Assembly: GCF_001412215.1 (NCBI RefSeq)
Contig: NZ_LLWP01000012.1
Span: 62,001-126,000 of the forward strand
Source of the DNA: Pedobacter sp. Hv1
GTDB lineage: Bacteria; Bacteroidota; Bacteroidia; Sphingobacteriales; Sphingobacteriaceae
Reading direction: 5' to 3'
DNA: 64,000 bases
Shown piece after piece: positions 10,075 to 19,332 of this stretch. Position 1 is the first letter of the stretch; every line of letters begins with the position of its first letter. Below the pieces are notes generated by a model, which ran no database searches, was not told the DNA's origin, and worked only from the letters and a program-made list of their open reading frames with translations. The position numbers and the translations under genes were made by a program.

Positions 10075-11940
10075 TTAACTTGTTTTATCAGAAAGTTCTA
10101 CCCAACGCTCCATAATCTCTTCTAATTGTTTGTTTAGCTTTTCTATTTCAGCAGAAACTTCTTGAATTTTTAAATAATCAGCAGCGTCAATTTCATTCAA
10201 AGAACCAGTTAGTTTTTCTATTTCTGCTTCTTTGTTGGCCACAGTTTGCTCAATCTCATCCAATTCTTTTTGCTCTTTAAAGCTTAATTTTTTTGGAGCA
10301 GCCACTGCAATAGGCTCTTCAATTTTTGCTTTTTTTGGAGCTGGATTATCTTTTGCATTGTCTAAGCTAATTCGATATTCAGAATAATTGCCATTGTAAA
10401 TGCTTACTCCACCATTGCCTTCCATGATAAATAGTTGCTCACTCATTTTATCTAACAAGTATCTATCGTGCGAAACTAAGATCAAAACACCAGGGAAATT
10501 TTCTAAAAACTCTTCCAGAACGTTTAAGGTATCTATATCCAAATCGTTGGTCGGCTCATCCAAAATTAAGAAGTTAGGGTTTTGCATTAACACTTTCATC
10601 AAGTGCAAACGCTTCTTTTCGCCACCGCTTAATTTCTCTACCATGCCATGTTGCTTTTTAGGGGGGAAGAGAAATAACGTTAATAATGCCGAGGCAGAGA
10701 TGGTTTGCCCATCAGCCATTTTGATATATTCTGCATCAGATTTTACAATATCAATTACCCGTTCTTTACCATTGAAAGCTAAACCGCCTTGTTTGTAATA
10801 ACCATAAACTGTGGTATCACCCACATCAACATTCCCTTTTTCTGGCTTTAAAAACCCAGTAATGATATTGAGTAAGGTCGACTTTCCGGTTCCATTTTTA
10901 CCAGCTAAACCAATTCTATCGCCTTTTTTAAAGGTGTAAGTAAAATCATTAATGATTTTTTTATCATCAAAGGTTTGTCCAATATGGTTCAACTCGAGAA
11001 TTTTATTTCCTTGGCGAGCCATCTTTACATTTAAGGTAACTTTTTGATTGTCAGAACGTTGCTTAGTTTTATCTTCTAAATCGTAAAAAGCATCTATTCT
11101 CGATTGAGATTTGGTAGTACGGGCAGCTGGCATGCGCCTCATCCACTCCAATTCTTTCTTCAATAGGTTCTTGTTCTTCTGAAAAGTGCTTTCGTCTGAG
11201 GCTTCCCTTTCAGCTTTCTTTTCTAAGAAATAGGCATAATTTCCGTTGTAATTGAAAATTTTTCCTCTATCCAGCTCCACAATGGTATTACAAACATTAT
11301 CCAAAAAGTACCTATCGTGTGTTACCAGAAGGATGGTTTTATTGCCAGAGGTTAATAGCTTCTCTAACCATTCAATGGTGTCTATATCCAAATGGTTGGT
11401 AGGCTCGTCTAACACATAAATTTCAGGATCTTCGATTAACAGTTTAGCTAAAGCCAAACGTTTTTTCTGTCCACCAGAAAGCGTATCTATTTTTTGCTGC
11501 AAATGGTTAATTCCCATTCGACTCAAAATAGTCTTGATCTCGTGCTCATATTCCCATGCATTGTGTTCGCTTAATTCTTCATATAAACGATTCAATGTTT
11601 TTTCGTCCGGGTTTGGATCTTCAATCAATTCTTCATATTCCCTAATCAGTTGCTGCTGTTTATTCTCCAGCGAAAAAATGAAATCACTGATTGAATATCC
11701 ATCAGGGAAGGAAGGTTCTTGATCTAAAAAGCCAATTTTTACGGCTTTATTTTTAACAATTTTCCCTTCAAGAGGGGCAAATCGTTCGGCAAGTAATTTT
11801 AATAGTGTGCTTTTACCAGCTCCATTAATACCAACCAACGCTACACGCTGACCAGGATTAATGCCTAGTGTTAAATTTTTGAAAAGCCATTCATCATGGT
11901 AAGCATGGCCTAAGCCTTCGGCTGCAATTAGTGTACTCAA
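10075..11940 (-). CDS. uup: ABC-F family ATPase, Uup-like
   Basis: This soluble tandem ABC protein has 621 residues from the preferred TTG start. Both halves carry Walker A (GINGAGKST and GKNGTGKST), signature (LSGGQKKR and LSGGEKKR) and Walker B (VLDEPTNHLD and ILDEPTNDLD) motifs. There is no membrane domain. The linker has the Uup-type RMPAARTTKSQSRI segment, and the C-terminus is a Lys/Glu-rich coiled coil like the Uup DNA-binding CTD. Uup-type ABC-F proteins act on ribosomes or on DNA transactions. The start is inferred: a longer frame to 12072 adds an unrelated hydrophobic tail, and a TAnnTTTG motif at 11978-11985 would place the transcript start downstream of most of it. Confidence 0.85.
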   Translation of the reverse strand: MSTLIAAEGLGHAYHDEWLFKNLTLGINPGQRVALVGINGAGKSTLLKLLAERFAPLEGKIVKNKAVKIGFLDQEPSFPDGYSISDFIFSLENKQQQLIREYEELIEDPNPDEKTLNRLYEELSEHNAWEYEHEIKTILSRMGINHLQQKIDTLSGGQKKRLALAKLLIEDPEIYVLDEPTNHLDIDTIEWLEKLLTSGNKTILLVTHDRYFLDNVCNTIVELDRGKIFNYNGNYAYFLEKKAEREASDESTFQKNKNLLKKELEWMRRMPAARTTKSQSRIDAFYDLEDKTKQRSDNQKVTLNVKMARQGNKILELNHIGQTFDDKKIINDFTYTFKKGDRIGLAGKNGTGKSTLLNIITGFLKPEKGNVDVGDTTVYGYYKQGGLAFNGKERVIDIVKSDAEYIKMADGQTISASALLTLFLFPPKKQHGMVEKLSGGEKKRLHLMKVLMQNPNFLILDEPTNDLDIDTLNVLEEFLENFPGVLILVSHDRYLLDKMSEQLFIMEGNGGVSIYNGNYSEYRISLDNAKDNPAPKKAKIEEPIAVAAPKKLSFKEQKELDEIEQTVANKEAEIEKLTGSLNEIDAADYLKIQEVSAEIEKLNKQLEEIMERWVELSDKTS

Positions 11941-12236
11941 AGTATTTTTTAACGATTTATCTAATAAGAAATTACTGCAAAAGTAATCAATAAAATCTTG
12001 GTATAGGTTTGAAAGGTATTTATATACAAAAGTGGGAATGAAAATAACCAAAAAATAACAGAAGGGATACAAAAGGAATTCAACGAATAGGTACTTATAC
12101 CTATCATTTATAGTACCTGTACTTATTGTGCTAACAATATCCGATGTAGACCTTTGTACAGCAAGTCAATAGCTTAACATTTAAACAAGTTTTTCTATTG
12201 AAATGCTAGGGAAAGCAATACAAAAACCAAAGAAAA
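11941..12236. other. Divergent intergenic region with a small inverted repeat
   Basis: This stretch separates the Uup-like gene from the plus-strand lipoprotein. The only structure noted is the inverted repeat ATAGGTA-CTTA-TACCTAT at 12087-12104, followed by GTACC/GGTAC-like half sites. It could be an operator. No small gene is supported here. Confidence 0.3.
11978..11985 (-). promoter_or_regulatory. Candidate -7 element for the Uup-like gene
   Basis: On the minus strand this reads TACTTTTG, matching the Bacteroidota -7 consensus TAnnTTTG. It would give a leader of about 34 nt to the TTG at 11940. No correctly spaced -33 TTG was found, so support is modest. Confidence 0.35.
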
Positions 12237-12770
12237 ATGAAAAAGATAACAGTAGGCATGATGATGCTCATCGCGGTTTTGGGCGCATGCAAAAAAGACA
12301 AAACAGACCCAGAAAATGCGGCAGGGGGGAATGCAACAGTAACAGCAAGCAATTATGGCTTTGACAATGGTAGCTCTGGTAAATTTTCTTCAACAACAGC
12401 GGGGATAGTGCAAACAAACTTGCCGTCTGTTGCCGGAATCGATCCAAGTACGTTTTCTATTACAGCAATAAAAGACGGCACCAAAGAAAGCCTGAACGTG
12501 ATCGTATTTAAGAAAGTTACAGCTACTGGTGTGATTAAATTTGGAGCAAAGCTAAGTGGAAATGGTGGTGCAACCCTTACTAAAGATTATACCAAACCAA
12601 CCGATAAGGAGATCAATTACTCAACAGATAATGCTACCGGAGGAGGTGAGCTTAACATTACCAAGATAGATGGCAAAAACGTGGAAGGCACATTTTATTT
12701 TGTGGCATTTAATGGTACGGGTAAACAGGCATTTGTTGAACAAGGGACTTTTAAAGGGGTAATTAATTAA
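12237..12770 (+). CDS. Small lipoprotein, resembling DUF6252 proteins
   Basis: This 177-residue protein opens with a signal peptide and lipobox (AVLGACKKDK). The mature part is Gly/Thr/Asn-rich and predicted all-beta. The C-terminal pattern of KIDGKNVEGTFYFVAFNGTGK followed by a Gly-Thr-Phe repeat resembles the DUF6252 lipoproteins of Bacteroidota, whose function is unknown; this match is by eye. It is monocistronic: a strong intrinsic terminator follows 40 bp downstream. Confidence 0.6.
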   Translation: MKKITVGMMMLIAVLGACKKDKTDPENAAGGNATVTASNYGFDNGSSGKFSSTTAGIVQTNLPSVAGIDPSTFSITAIKDGTKESLNVIVFKKVTATGVIKFGAKLSGNGGATLTKDYTKPTDKEINYSTDNATGGGELNITKIDGKNVEGTFYFVAFNGTGKQAFVEQGTFKGVIN

Positions 12771-12809
12771 AGTAGGCTAAACAAGAGGTTTTTAATTATT
12801 AAATTTCAA

Positions 12810-12848
12810 CAACGGAGTTGCAACATGATTGCAACTCCGTTGTTTTTT
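12810..12848 (+). terminator. Rho-independent terminator after the lipoprotein gene
   Basis: A perfect 14-bp stem, CAACGGAGTTGCAA (12810-12823) with TTGCAACTCCGTTG (12829-12842), has a 5-nt loop and is followed by six T residues. Confidence 0.92.
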
Positions 12849-12895
12849 GTGCTCAAATTTTGCTGATTAATTTAAAATATATGTAATATTATGCG

Positions 12896-13840
12896 ATGAT
12901 TGATGCGATAAATAGAAGCCGTTTGCTGCCAATAATGATGTTATTGGTTTTTTTGTTTATTCCTTTCTATTGTTGTTTGGTACAAAATGTAAAAGCAACT
13001 GCAACGCAGGACTATAAAAAAGACAGCGGCCAAATTGTTCCACAAAAAAGTATGGTATTAGTCGAACAATCTTTAGAGAAACGACGAAATAATGTTTTAA
13101 TGGTGAGCTTAATGCTGATCCTTTTGGTTAGTTTGCTGCTTTATTATCGACTCAAAGAAAAACAGAAATTAAATGCATTGATCAAACAAATGGCCGATCA
13201 AAAAAGGGCCGTTAAATCCTTATTGGAGCATGCGCAAGATGAACGGATACTGATGGCCAAAGATATCCATAACAACATTGGCCAGATGTTGGCGGTTGCC
13301 AAAATGAATCTGTCTAATTTAGCTTTCGATGCTCAAAACGATACACGGTTAAATAGCACCTTAAATTTAATAGATAAAACGGCAAGTGAACTGAGAAATA
13401 TTTCTCAGCAACTGCTTCCTGAGGGGTTAAATTTTGGGCTTTTTAGTGCTATTGAAGAACTTTGCTACAAAATAAATCAACAAGAAGTTGCGAAAATAGA
13501 ACTTCAGCTATCAGATCAAAAAGAACAGGTTCAATTGGAAAAGAATAGAACGCTTTCCATTTACAGTGTTGTGCAGGAAGTTTTAGCCGATCGGATTAAA
13601 TATGCTCAAGCCACTGAAATTAAGATCAAAATACACCAAAATCAGCAGAATCTTCTCTTCGAAATAACGGATAATGGAGCAATAATGGAGGTGAAGAAAG
13701 TACAAGGAGATAGAAAGAAGAGTTGGGAAAATATTGCTGTATGGATCGACCTAATGGACGGAACATTACAAAACCAAGTAAAAAAAATAACAGAAAATCA
13801 GGTCCAAATTAGCCTTCCAAACCACCGCAGTAATGATTAA
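12896..13840 (+). CDS. NarL/DesK-type sensor histidine kinase with degenerate ATP-binding domain
   Basis: The 314 residues comprise an N-terminal hydrophobic segment (10-28), a short exported loop, a second membrane helix (67-84) and a cytoplasmic kinase region. The HisKA_3 phosphoacceptor motif AKDIHNNIGQMLAVAKMNL places His at residue 125. The catalytic domain is unusual. Where relatives have an N-box Asn (ELxNNxxKHA) this has EVLADRIKYAQ (228-238), and the G1 box reads DNGAIME rather than DNGxGF, with no GLxN G2 box. ATP binding is therefore doubtful. The gene overlaps the response-regulator gene by 8 bp, so the pair is coupled. It may be a phosphatase, an inactive partner, or a divergent kinase. 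Confidence 0.78.
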   Translation: MIDAINRSRLLPIMMLLVFLFIPFYCCLVQNVKATATQDYKKDSGQIVPQKSMVLVEQSLEKRRNNVLMVSLMLILLVSLLLYYRLKEKQKLNALIKQMADQKRAVKSLLEHAQDERILMAKDIHNNIGQMLAVAKMNLSNLAFDAQNDTRLNSTLNLIDKTASELRNISQQLLPEGLNFGLFSAIEELCYKINQQEVAKIELQLSDQKEQVQLEKNRTLSIYSVVQEVLADRIKYAQATEIKIKIHQNQQNLLFEITDNGAIMEVKKVQGDRKKSWENIAVWIDLMDGTLQNQVKKITENQVQISLPNHRSND

Positions 13841-14492
13841 TATTTTAATTGTAGATGATCATCAAATGGTTGTTGATGGCATTAAAAGTATGTTGAGCAA
13901 TGAAAGTGAATATCAAATTATTGCTGAGGCAAATAATGGGCAAGAAGCTTTTGAGCTGATTGCCGCAAACCCCAATAACTATCAAATTTTATTGACAGAT
14001 ATCAGTATGCCTTTGTTAACAGGCCCACAGCTTTGTAAAATGGTTAAATCTGAATTTCCTCATATACAGGTGCTTATTCTTTCTATGTATACCAATTCGG
14101 CTGCGGTTAAGGAATCGATCATGGCCGAAGCAGATGGTTATATTCTTAAAAATGCAGGTCGTACAGAGCTATTGCAGGCTTTGCACCGCATTCATAACGG
14201 AGGTACTTATTTTTCGCAAGATATTGTGCCGATCATTTATGGTCAATACAACAAACAAAAGATACAGGATAAACTATTGGCACAACTTACCTTAAGAGAG
14301 AAAGAGGTTTTAAGCTTGATTGTAAAAGAATTTACAAGCGAAGAAATTGCCGAGCAACTCTTTATCAGTAAGAAAACAGTAGACAACCATCGGCAAAATA
14401 TACTAGAAAAGACCAAAAGCAAAAGCACGGTGGGCTTGGTCAAGTTTGCCATTAAAAGCGGTTTAGAGCAATTAGATCAACCAGATCTTTAA
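13833..14492 (+). CDS. LuxR/NarL-family response regulator
   Basis: This 219-residue regulator has an intact receiver domain. The acidic pocket is VDDHQ at 7-11, the phosphoacceptor Asp is residue 56 (LLTDISMP), the switch Ser is 84 and the conserved Lys is 106 (YILKNAG). The C-terminal LuxR helix-turn-helix is clear (LTLREKEVLSLI, EEIAEQLFISKKTVDNHRQNI, residues 150-210). It overlaps the upstream kinase gene by 8 bp. The GH2 beta-galactosidase gene begins 23 bp downstream on the same strand, so it may be co-transcribed or a target. Confidence 0.93.
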   Translation: MINILIVDDHQMVVDGIKSMLSNESEYQIIAEANNGQEAFELIAANPNNYQILLTDISMPLLTGPQLCKMVKSEFPHIQVLILSMYTNSAAVKESIMAEADGYILKNAGRTELLQALHRIHNGGTYFSQDIVPIIYGQYNKQKIQDKLLAQLTLREKEVLSLIVKEFTSEEIAEQLFISKKTVDNHRQNILEKTKSKSTVGLVKFAIKSGLEQLDQPDL

Positions 14493-14515
14493 TCAAACAT
14501 ATTTAGATGAAATAA

Positions 14516-16600
14516 ATGATGAGTAACCCCCTGAAATTTCAACCACAGCTAAAAAACCTAATTTTTAGTCTGCTTTGGCTCATTGCTGCAACTGTGTCTG
14601 CTCAAGAAACAACAGCCCGTCAAAACCTTTCATTTAATACCGATTGGGAATTTAAAAAAATGGATGGCAAGGACAATTGGCAAAAGGTAAGTTTGCCACA
14701 TACCTGGAATGCTGTTGATATGCAATTGGGTAAAGATTTCTATGAGGGCGAGGGGCAATATCAAAAAATAGTATTTCTGGGAGAAGAATATAAAAATAAA
14801 CGATTGTTTTTGCGGTTCGAAGGTGTTGGTCAGGTTGCCGAAGTTCTTGTAAATGGAAAATCTGTAGGTAAACATAAAGGCTCTTATAGTGCTTTTTGTG
14901 TGGAGCTTACCTATGATGTGAACTTAGGGAAAGAGAATACCATTTTGGTAAAGGCAAATAATACGGCCCGTAAAGATGTAATTCCAGTAAACCACTTCTT
15001 ATTTGGCATTTATGGAGGTATTTATCGTCCTGTAAGTTTAATTGTAACCAACAAAGTAAATATTACAACAACGGATTATGCTTCTCCCGGCATTTACATT
15101 ACGCAAAAAAACGTAAGTAAAGAATCTGCCAATATTGCTTTTGAAGTTAAGTTAGAAAATAAAGAAACAACAGCACAAGCCCTCGAAATTGTAAGTACAG
15201 TTTACAATAAAGAAGGGAAGGTAGTATCGAGCCATACCACAAAAGAATTGTGTTCGCCACAAGGGCGCCAAAGTTTTAGACAAGAATTTGTGCTTAAAAA
15301 TCCACACCTATGGCAAGGTTTGGCCGACCCTTATTTGTACAAAATGAAAGTGAGTATTCTGCGGAACAATGAGGTTATAGACGAAGTAGAACAACCGCTA
15401 GGCATTAGAAAATTTGAAATTATAGCCGGAAAAGAGTTTTTATTGAATGATAAGCCTTATCCGATGTATGGCGTGTGTAGGCACCAAGATAGATGGGGTT
15501 ATGGCAATGCTTTAACGAACGACCAACACAGAGAAGATTTAGAGATGATCAAAGAAATGGGTGCAACCACCATTAGGTTTGCACATTACCAACAGGCAGA
15601 ATTTATGTATTCGCTTTGTGATACCATGGGCATGGTAATTTGGGCCGAAATACCATTTGTAAATGCACAAACTGGAGAAGAGGCAGAAAATGCCAAACAG
15701 CAAATGATGGAGTTGGTTAAACAAAATTTTAACCATCCTTCTATTTATACCTGGGGACTACACAATGAAGTTTATGCCAGAAATCCAGCTGATTATGTGG
15801 CTACAGTATCTCGCGACCTTAACGATGTTGCTAAAACACTTGATCCAGATAGGTATACGGTAAGTGTAACTGGATATGGAGAAATGACCAGACCAGCTAA
15901 TTTGACCACCGATATACAAGGAATGAATAGGTACTGGGGCACATACAATGGAAAGATTCTTGACATGGAGCTTTGGGCCACAGGTCTTGAAAAAGCTTAT
16001 CCAAACTATAAAATGATGTTAACAGAGTATGGAGCCGATGGGAATGTTTTTCAGCAAAAAGAAGCAGCTTTGGTAAGTGATACTGTTGGAAATTATAATG
16101 GACCTTATTTGCCAGAAACTTTCGAAACTAAGGTTCATGAACAGCAATGGCCAATTATTGCTAAACATCCCTACATTATTGCCTCTTACATTTGGAACAT
16201 GTTCGATTTTGCTGTACCCATGTGGAGCAGAGGGGGAGTGCCTGCTCGAAATACCAAAGGCTTGGTCACTTTCGACCGTAAACTAAAGAAAGATGTTTTT
16301 TATTGGTATAAAGCAAATTGGAGTAAAGAGCCCGTTCTTTATTTATCGGAAAGAAGGGTTGTCGATCGTAAAAACGCCAAAACACAGGTCAGAATATATT
16401 CTAATGTGGGAAAACCAGAACTATTCTTAAATGGCAAAAAAGTAATAGTTGCACCTGTTATAGATACTACAGGCTTTCTGTATGCTTATGATGTAGTGCT
16501 TAAAAAAGGTAAAAATATAATCAAAACCAACGCGAGAAAAGACGGAAAGATCTTGAATGATGAGATGAGTTGGATGTTTAAGGGAGAGGTAAAAAAATAA
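14516..16600 (+). CDS. Glycoside hydrolase family 2, beta-galactosidase-like
   Basis: This is a 694-residue secreted enzyme with a signal peptide ending at VSAQ (residue 30). Domains in order are a sugar-binding jelly roll (about 38-180), an Ig-like domain (about 185-300), a TIM barrel (about 305-600) and a C-terminal beta domain with the NGKK motif. The GH2 acid/base Glu is 418 in GLHNEVYAR and the nucleophile is probably Glu504 in MLTEYGADG. Family members cleave beta-galactosides or related beta-linked sugars; the exact substrate cannot be read from sequence. It follows the two-component pair and ends before two hairpin terminators. Confidence 0.9.
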   Translation: MMSNPLKFQPQLKNLIFSLLWLIAATVSAQETTARQNLSFNTDWEFKKMDGKDNWQKVSLPHTWNAVDMQLGKDFYEGEGQYQKIVFLGEEYKNKRLFLRFEGVGQVAEVLVNGKSVGKHKGSYSAFCVELTYDVNLGKENTILVKANNTARKDVIPVNHFLFGIYGGIYRPVSLIVTNKVNITTTDYASPGIYITQKNVSKESANIAFEVKLENKETTAQALEIVSTVYNKEGKVVSSHTTKELCSPQGRQSFRQEFVLKNPHLWQGLADPYLYKMKVSILRNNEVIDEVEQPLGIRKFEIIAGKEFLLNDKPYPMYGVCRHQDRWGYGNALTNDQHREDLEMIKEMGATTIRFAHYQQAEFMYSLCDTMGMVIWAEIPFVNAQTGEEAENAKQQMMELVKQNFNHPSIYTWGLHNEVYARNPADYVATVSRDLNDVAKTLDPDRYTVSVTGYGEMTRPANLTTDIQGMNRYWGTYNGKILDMELWATGLEKAYPNYKMMLTEYGADGNVFQQKEAALVSDTVGNYNGPYLPETFETKVHEQQWPIIAKHPYIIASYIWNMFDFAVPMWSRGGVPARNTKGLVTFDRKLKKDVFYWYKANWSKEPVLYLSERRVVDRKNAKTQVRIYSNVGKPELFLNGKKVIVAPVIDTTGFLYAYDVVLKKGKNIIKTNARKDGKILNDEMSWMFKGEVKK

Positions 16601-16625
16601 GAACGGCAAAAGTTGAGGAAAGAAA

Positions 16626-16650
16626 AAAGCGGACATCCATCCGCTTTCTT
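16626..16650 (+). terminator. Hairpin terminator after the GH2 gene
   Basis: An 8-bp stem AAAGCGGA/TCCGCTTT (16626-16633 and 16640-16647) with a CATCCA loop ends in a T-rich tail, 26 bp after the GH2 stop codon. Confidence 0.75.
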
Positions 16651-16760
16651 AAAATATTAATTAACCAAAACTAGGTGTTCTGTTTAGTATTTACAATTGG
16701 TAGGCATAAAACAACTATGCCCAGGGTATAAAATTATCAATCGGCTTAAATCAAAAGCAA

Positions 16761-16790
16761 AAAAAATGCGGACATCCACCCGCATTTTTT
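16761..16790 (-). terminator. Bidirectional terminator between convergent genes
   Basis: The arms AAAAAATGCGG (16761-16771) and CCGCATTTTTT (16780-16790) form an 11-bp stem with A and T runs on either side, so it can work in both directions. It lies 46 bp beyond the stop of the GIN-domain gene. Its loop shares the word GCGGACATCCA with the hairpin at 16626. Confidence 0.85.
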
Positions 16791-16835
16791 TACTAAACTA
16801 AAAACTAAACTAAAATTTATGATGGATTATGAATT

Positions 16836-17456
16836 TTATAAGGTATATAAATCAGCAATTGTAGCTGGAGCAACAGTTTTAGCCATGCTTACATTTTGTG
16901 ATTGAATGTTAGTGCTTTCTGCAGCAAATTGTGCCATGTTTACTTTTGCAACACTACCCATTACAGCAGAGTAATCAGAAGTATTACCAGTTAAAGTTAA
17001 GCTAGATTGACCAGTTAAGTTAGTATACAAGCTAATGGTGTTTGTATTTAAAGTAGCTGTTGCTTGGTCTTTAAGGTTAACCTCTAAGTTTAAAGCACTG
17101 AACTGTCCAAAAGTTTTTACTACTGCATTGTCAGAAGCTGTAATTGAGCTTAAGTTGCTTACGTAAACTACAACAGTTAAAGTTTCTTTGTTGAAAGAGC
17201 TGATACGCAACTCGCCATCTTTTTGTTGTACCAATGCATTTTTAGAGAAATAGTTGTCGTTAACTTTAACACTCTCGTCTGCACTTTGAACCAAGATCAG
17301 TTCAACGTTACCAGATACATTGATTTTGTTTACTTTTTTAACTTCAGATAATACAGTTACAGCTTTTTGATCTGCAGCTTTAGCAATTACTGAAGAGCTT
17401 GTTAATGTTACTGCTGTGATAGCTAATGCGATTAAGGTTTTGATAGAAGTTTTCAT
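16836..17456 (-). CDS. Secreted GIN-domain (DUF2807) protein
   Basis: This 206-residue protein has a signal peptide (cleavage near VIAKAADQ, residue 28). The mature region matches the head GIN/DUF2807 pattern: a hydrophobic strand with VNKINVSGNVELILVQ, then VKVNDNYFSKNALVQQKDGELRIS and repeated short strands ending in Thr/Ser/Asn. This suggests a beta-helix, described in databases as a putative autotransporter-adhesin domain of unknown function. Only one GIN domain is present and the C-terminus ends abruptly (ADLYTL). It is monocistronic and faces the GH2 gene across two terminators. Confidence 0.75.
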   Translation of the reverse strand: MKTSIKTLIALAITAVTLTSSSVIAKAADQKAVTVLSEVKKVNKINVSGNVELILVQSADESVKVNDNYFSKNALVQQKDGELRISSFNKETLTVVVYVSNLSSITASDNAVVKTFGQFSALNLEVNLKDQATATLNTNTISLYTNLTGQSSLTLTGNTSDYSAVMGSVAKVNMAQFAAESTNIQSQNVSMAKTVAPATIADLYTL

Positions 17457-17820
17457 ATTTTTATTTTTTTAAAATCTTTGTTTATAACTAATAATTCTTT
17501 TTTGTCGCCGCCCATTATCAGGCTGGTTTCGTATATAAGACATCACAAAATGCAAAAGGTTGCATCGTAAATGCCTGTATTATACCAGCAATGGGTAACT
17601 CTCGACGAACGCCCGTAATTTTTCGACCAACTGGCAAAGAAAAAATTAAACTTTTCTGATCGTTTGGGGTAAAGCCACAGGTTTAGCCTACTTGGTTGAT
17701 GATGAAGGTGTAAATTGGAATATGCTTTAAACTTTTAAGTAAAAAAAACAGTCATAGAGCACATAAATCCAAATTTAGATTTTACATTTGTAGCTATTTA
17801 GAATTAAACTTAATAATGAA
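17457..17820. other. Divergent intergenic region (GIN gene / apbE)
   Basis: No gene or structured RNA is supported in these 364 bp. A TACATTTG at 17783-17790 matches the -7 consensus TAnnTTTG about 30 nt before apbE, but no -33 TTG at the right distance was found. The GC content is slightly higher at 17575-17640, without recognisable coding capacity. Confidence 0.35.
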
Positions 17821-19332
17821 ATGAAAGTATTTGCCTCCATGCTAGTCGCTTTCTTGTTGGTTGGTACACAGCCACGTATAGAAAATGCCAATCAACGTTT
17901 ATATGTATCACACTACGAAAATGTATTAGGTACATCGCTTGAATTTAAATTTACAAGTAACACTGAGGCAGAAGCAGAAAAAGCAGAGACCGCAGCTTTG
18001 GCTGAAATTAATAGACTTTCGGCTGTTTTTAGTGCGTATGATACCAATAGCGAGTTTAGCAGATGGATGAAACAAGATTTGAATAAACCTGTTAAAGTTT
18101 CTAAAGAGCTATTTGATATGCTTAGCCTTTTTGAGCAATGGAAAAACCGTACTCATGGTGCTTTAGATGCTTCGGCAGCTGTAGCAGGAAAACTATGGGT
18201 TGATGCGGCAAAAAAACAGCAATTACCTACAAAAGCAGAAATGAATGCTGCTGTAGCAACCATGCAGCAAACACATTATCAATTGAACCAACAGAATTCA
18301 ACGGCTACAAGATTAAGTAATGCACCACTGGTGATGAACACTTTCGCCAAAAGTTACATTATCAACTTGGCTTGCGATGCAGCTTTGGCTTCTTCTAAAG
18401 TTAGGGCTGTTGTGGTAAATATTGGAGGAGATTTGGTAATTAAAGGAGATGTTAAAGATCAGGTTAATGTAACCAATCCTTTAGCAAATGCAGAAAATGA
18501 TGCGCCACTGGCTCATTTATTGGTAAGTAATAGTGCTGTTGCAACAAGCGGAAATTACCGTAGGGGCGAGCAGATTGGTAAAAACTGGTATTCTCACATT
18601 GTTGATCCACGTACCGCAAAACCTGTAGAAGGCGTAATCAGTGCCACGGTTATTGCCCCAAATGCTACAGATGCAGGTGCTTTAGCTACCGCATTTAATG
18701 TATTGTCTTTAGCAGAAAGTAAAGCATTGGCGGCTACAGTTAAAGACGCAGAATATTTGATCATTACCAAAGACGGGAAAAGAGTTGAGAGTGAAGGATG
18801 GAACGAATTGGTTGATCCAACCACTACTGCATCCAAAACTGAAAAAAACAATTCAGTGAACTATGGTGCTGAAAAACCATGGGATGCTAAATATGAATTG
18901 GCTGTAACTTTCGAAATGAATGCTATTGCAGGAAATACTCACCGTCCGTTTGCAGCTATTTGGGTTGAAAACGAGAATAAGGTAGCGGTAAGAAATTTGG
19001 CGCTATGGTATAACAAAACCAAATGGGTTCCAGACTTAAGAAACTGGTACCGCATTAATGGCGATAACTTTAAGGCAGATAAAGAAAATTATGCTTCTGT
19101 AACTGGGGCAACACGTTCTCCTGGAAAATATACCATCAAATGGGACGGAAAAGACGATAAAGGAAATTATGTTCCTCAGGGAAAATATACCATCATTATC
19201 GAAACCTCAAAAGAACATGGAACGGACGAGATCATCCGCCAGCCAATGGAGTTAAAAAAATCTGCTAAGAAAGCAACTGCAGCAGGGAATGTGGAAATTT
19301 CAAACGTAACTTTTGACTTCTATAAAAAATAA
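17821..19332 (+). CDS. apbE: FAD:protein FMN transferase fused to a DUF2271 domain
   Basis: The 503 residues have a signal peptide, an ApbE domain (about 25-335) and a DUF2271 domain (about 350-500). ApbE transfers FMN from FAD onto a Thr or Ser of an extracytoplasmic acceptor. Its motifs are NIGGDLVIKG (200-209), the SHIVDPRT segment (258-265) and the metal-site DAGALATAFNVL (285-296). The DUF2271 part has NRP-like strands, then SVTGATRSPGKY (426-437) and WDGKDDKGNYVPQGKY. VTGAT resembles the (S/T)GA(T/S) flavinylation motif of NqrC and RnfG, so Thr431 may be the acceptor in cis; this is inference. The next gene, a PepSY-type membrane protein, overlaps by 20 bp. Confidence 0.9.
   Translation: MKVFASMLVAFLLVGTQPRIENANQRLYVSHYENVLGTSLEFKFTSNTEAEAEKAETAALAEINRLSAVFSAYDTNSEFSRWMKQDLNKPVKVSKELFDMLSLFEQWKNRTHGALDASAAVAGKLWVDAAKKQQLPTKAEMNAAVATMQQTHYQLNQQNSTATRLSNAPLVMNTFAKSYIINLACDAALASSKVRAVVVNIGGDLVIKGDVKDQVNVTNPLANAENDAPLAHLLVSNSAVATSGNYRRGEQIGKNWYSHIVDPRTAKPVEGVISATVIAPNATDAGALATAFNVLSLAESKALAATVKDAEYLIITKDGKRVESEGWNELVDPTTTASKTEKNNSVNYGAEKPWDAKYELAVTFEMNAIAGNTHRPFAAIWVENENKVAVRNLALWYNKTKWVPDLRNWYRINGDNFKADKENYASVTGATRSPGKYTIKWDGKDDKGNYVPQGKYTIIIETSKEHGTDEIIRQPMELKKSAKKATAAGNVEISNVTFDFYKK

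Noticed and set aside
10400..10798. 132-codon open frame opposite the Uup-like gene
   Set aside because: Antisense to the second ABC domain, with no recognisable protein features.
11941..12072. Longer N-terminus of the Uup-like ATPase
   Set aside because: The added 44 residues are hydrophobic and unlike ABC-F proteins; a -7-like word at 11978 would start the mRNA within this stretch.
17457..17820. Possible FMN riboswitch ahead of apbE
   Set aside because: Checked for the FMN-element core words and found none; only a lone -7-like word is present.
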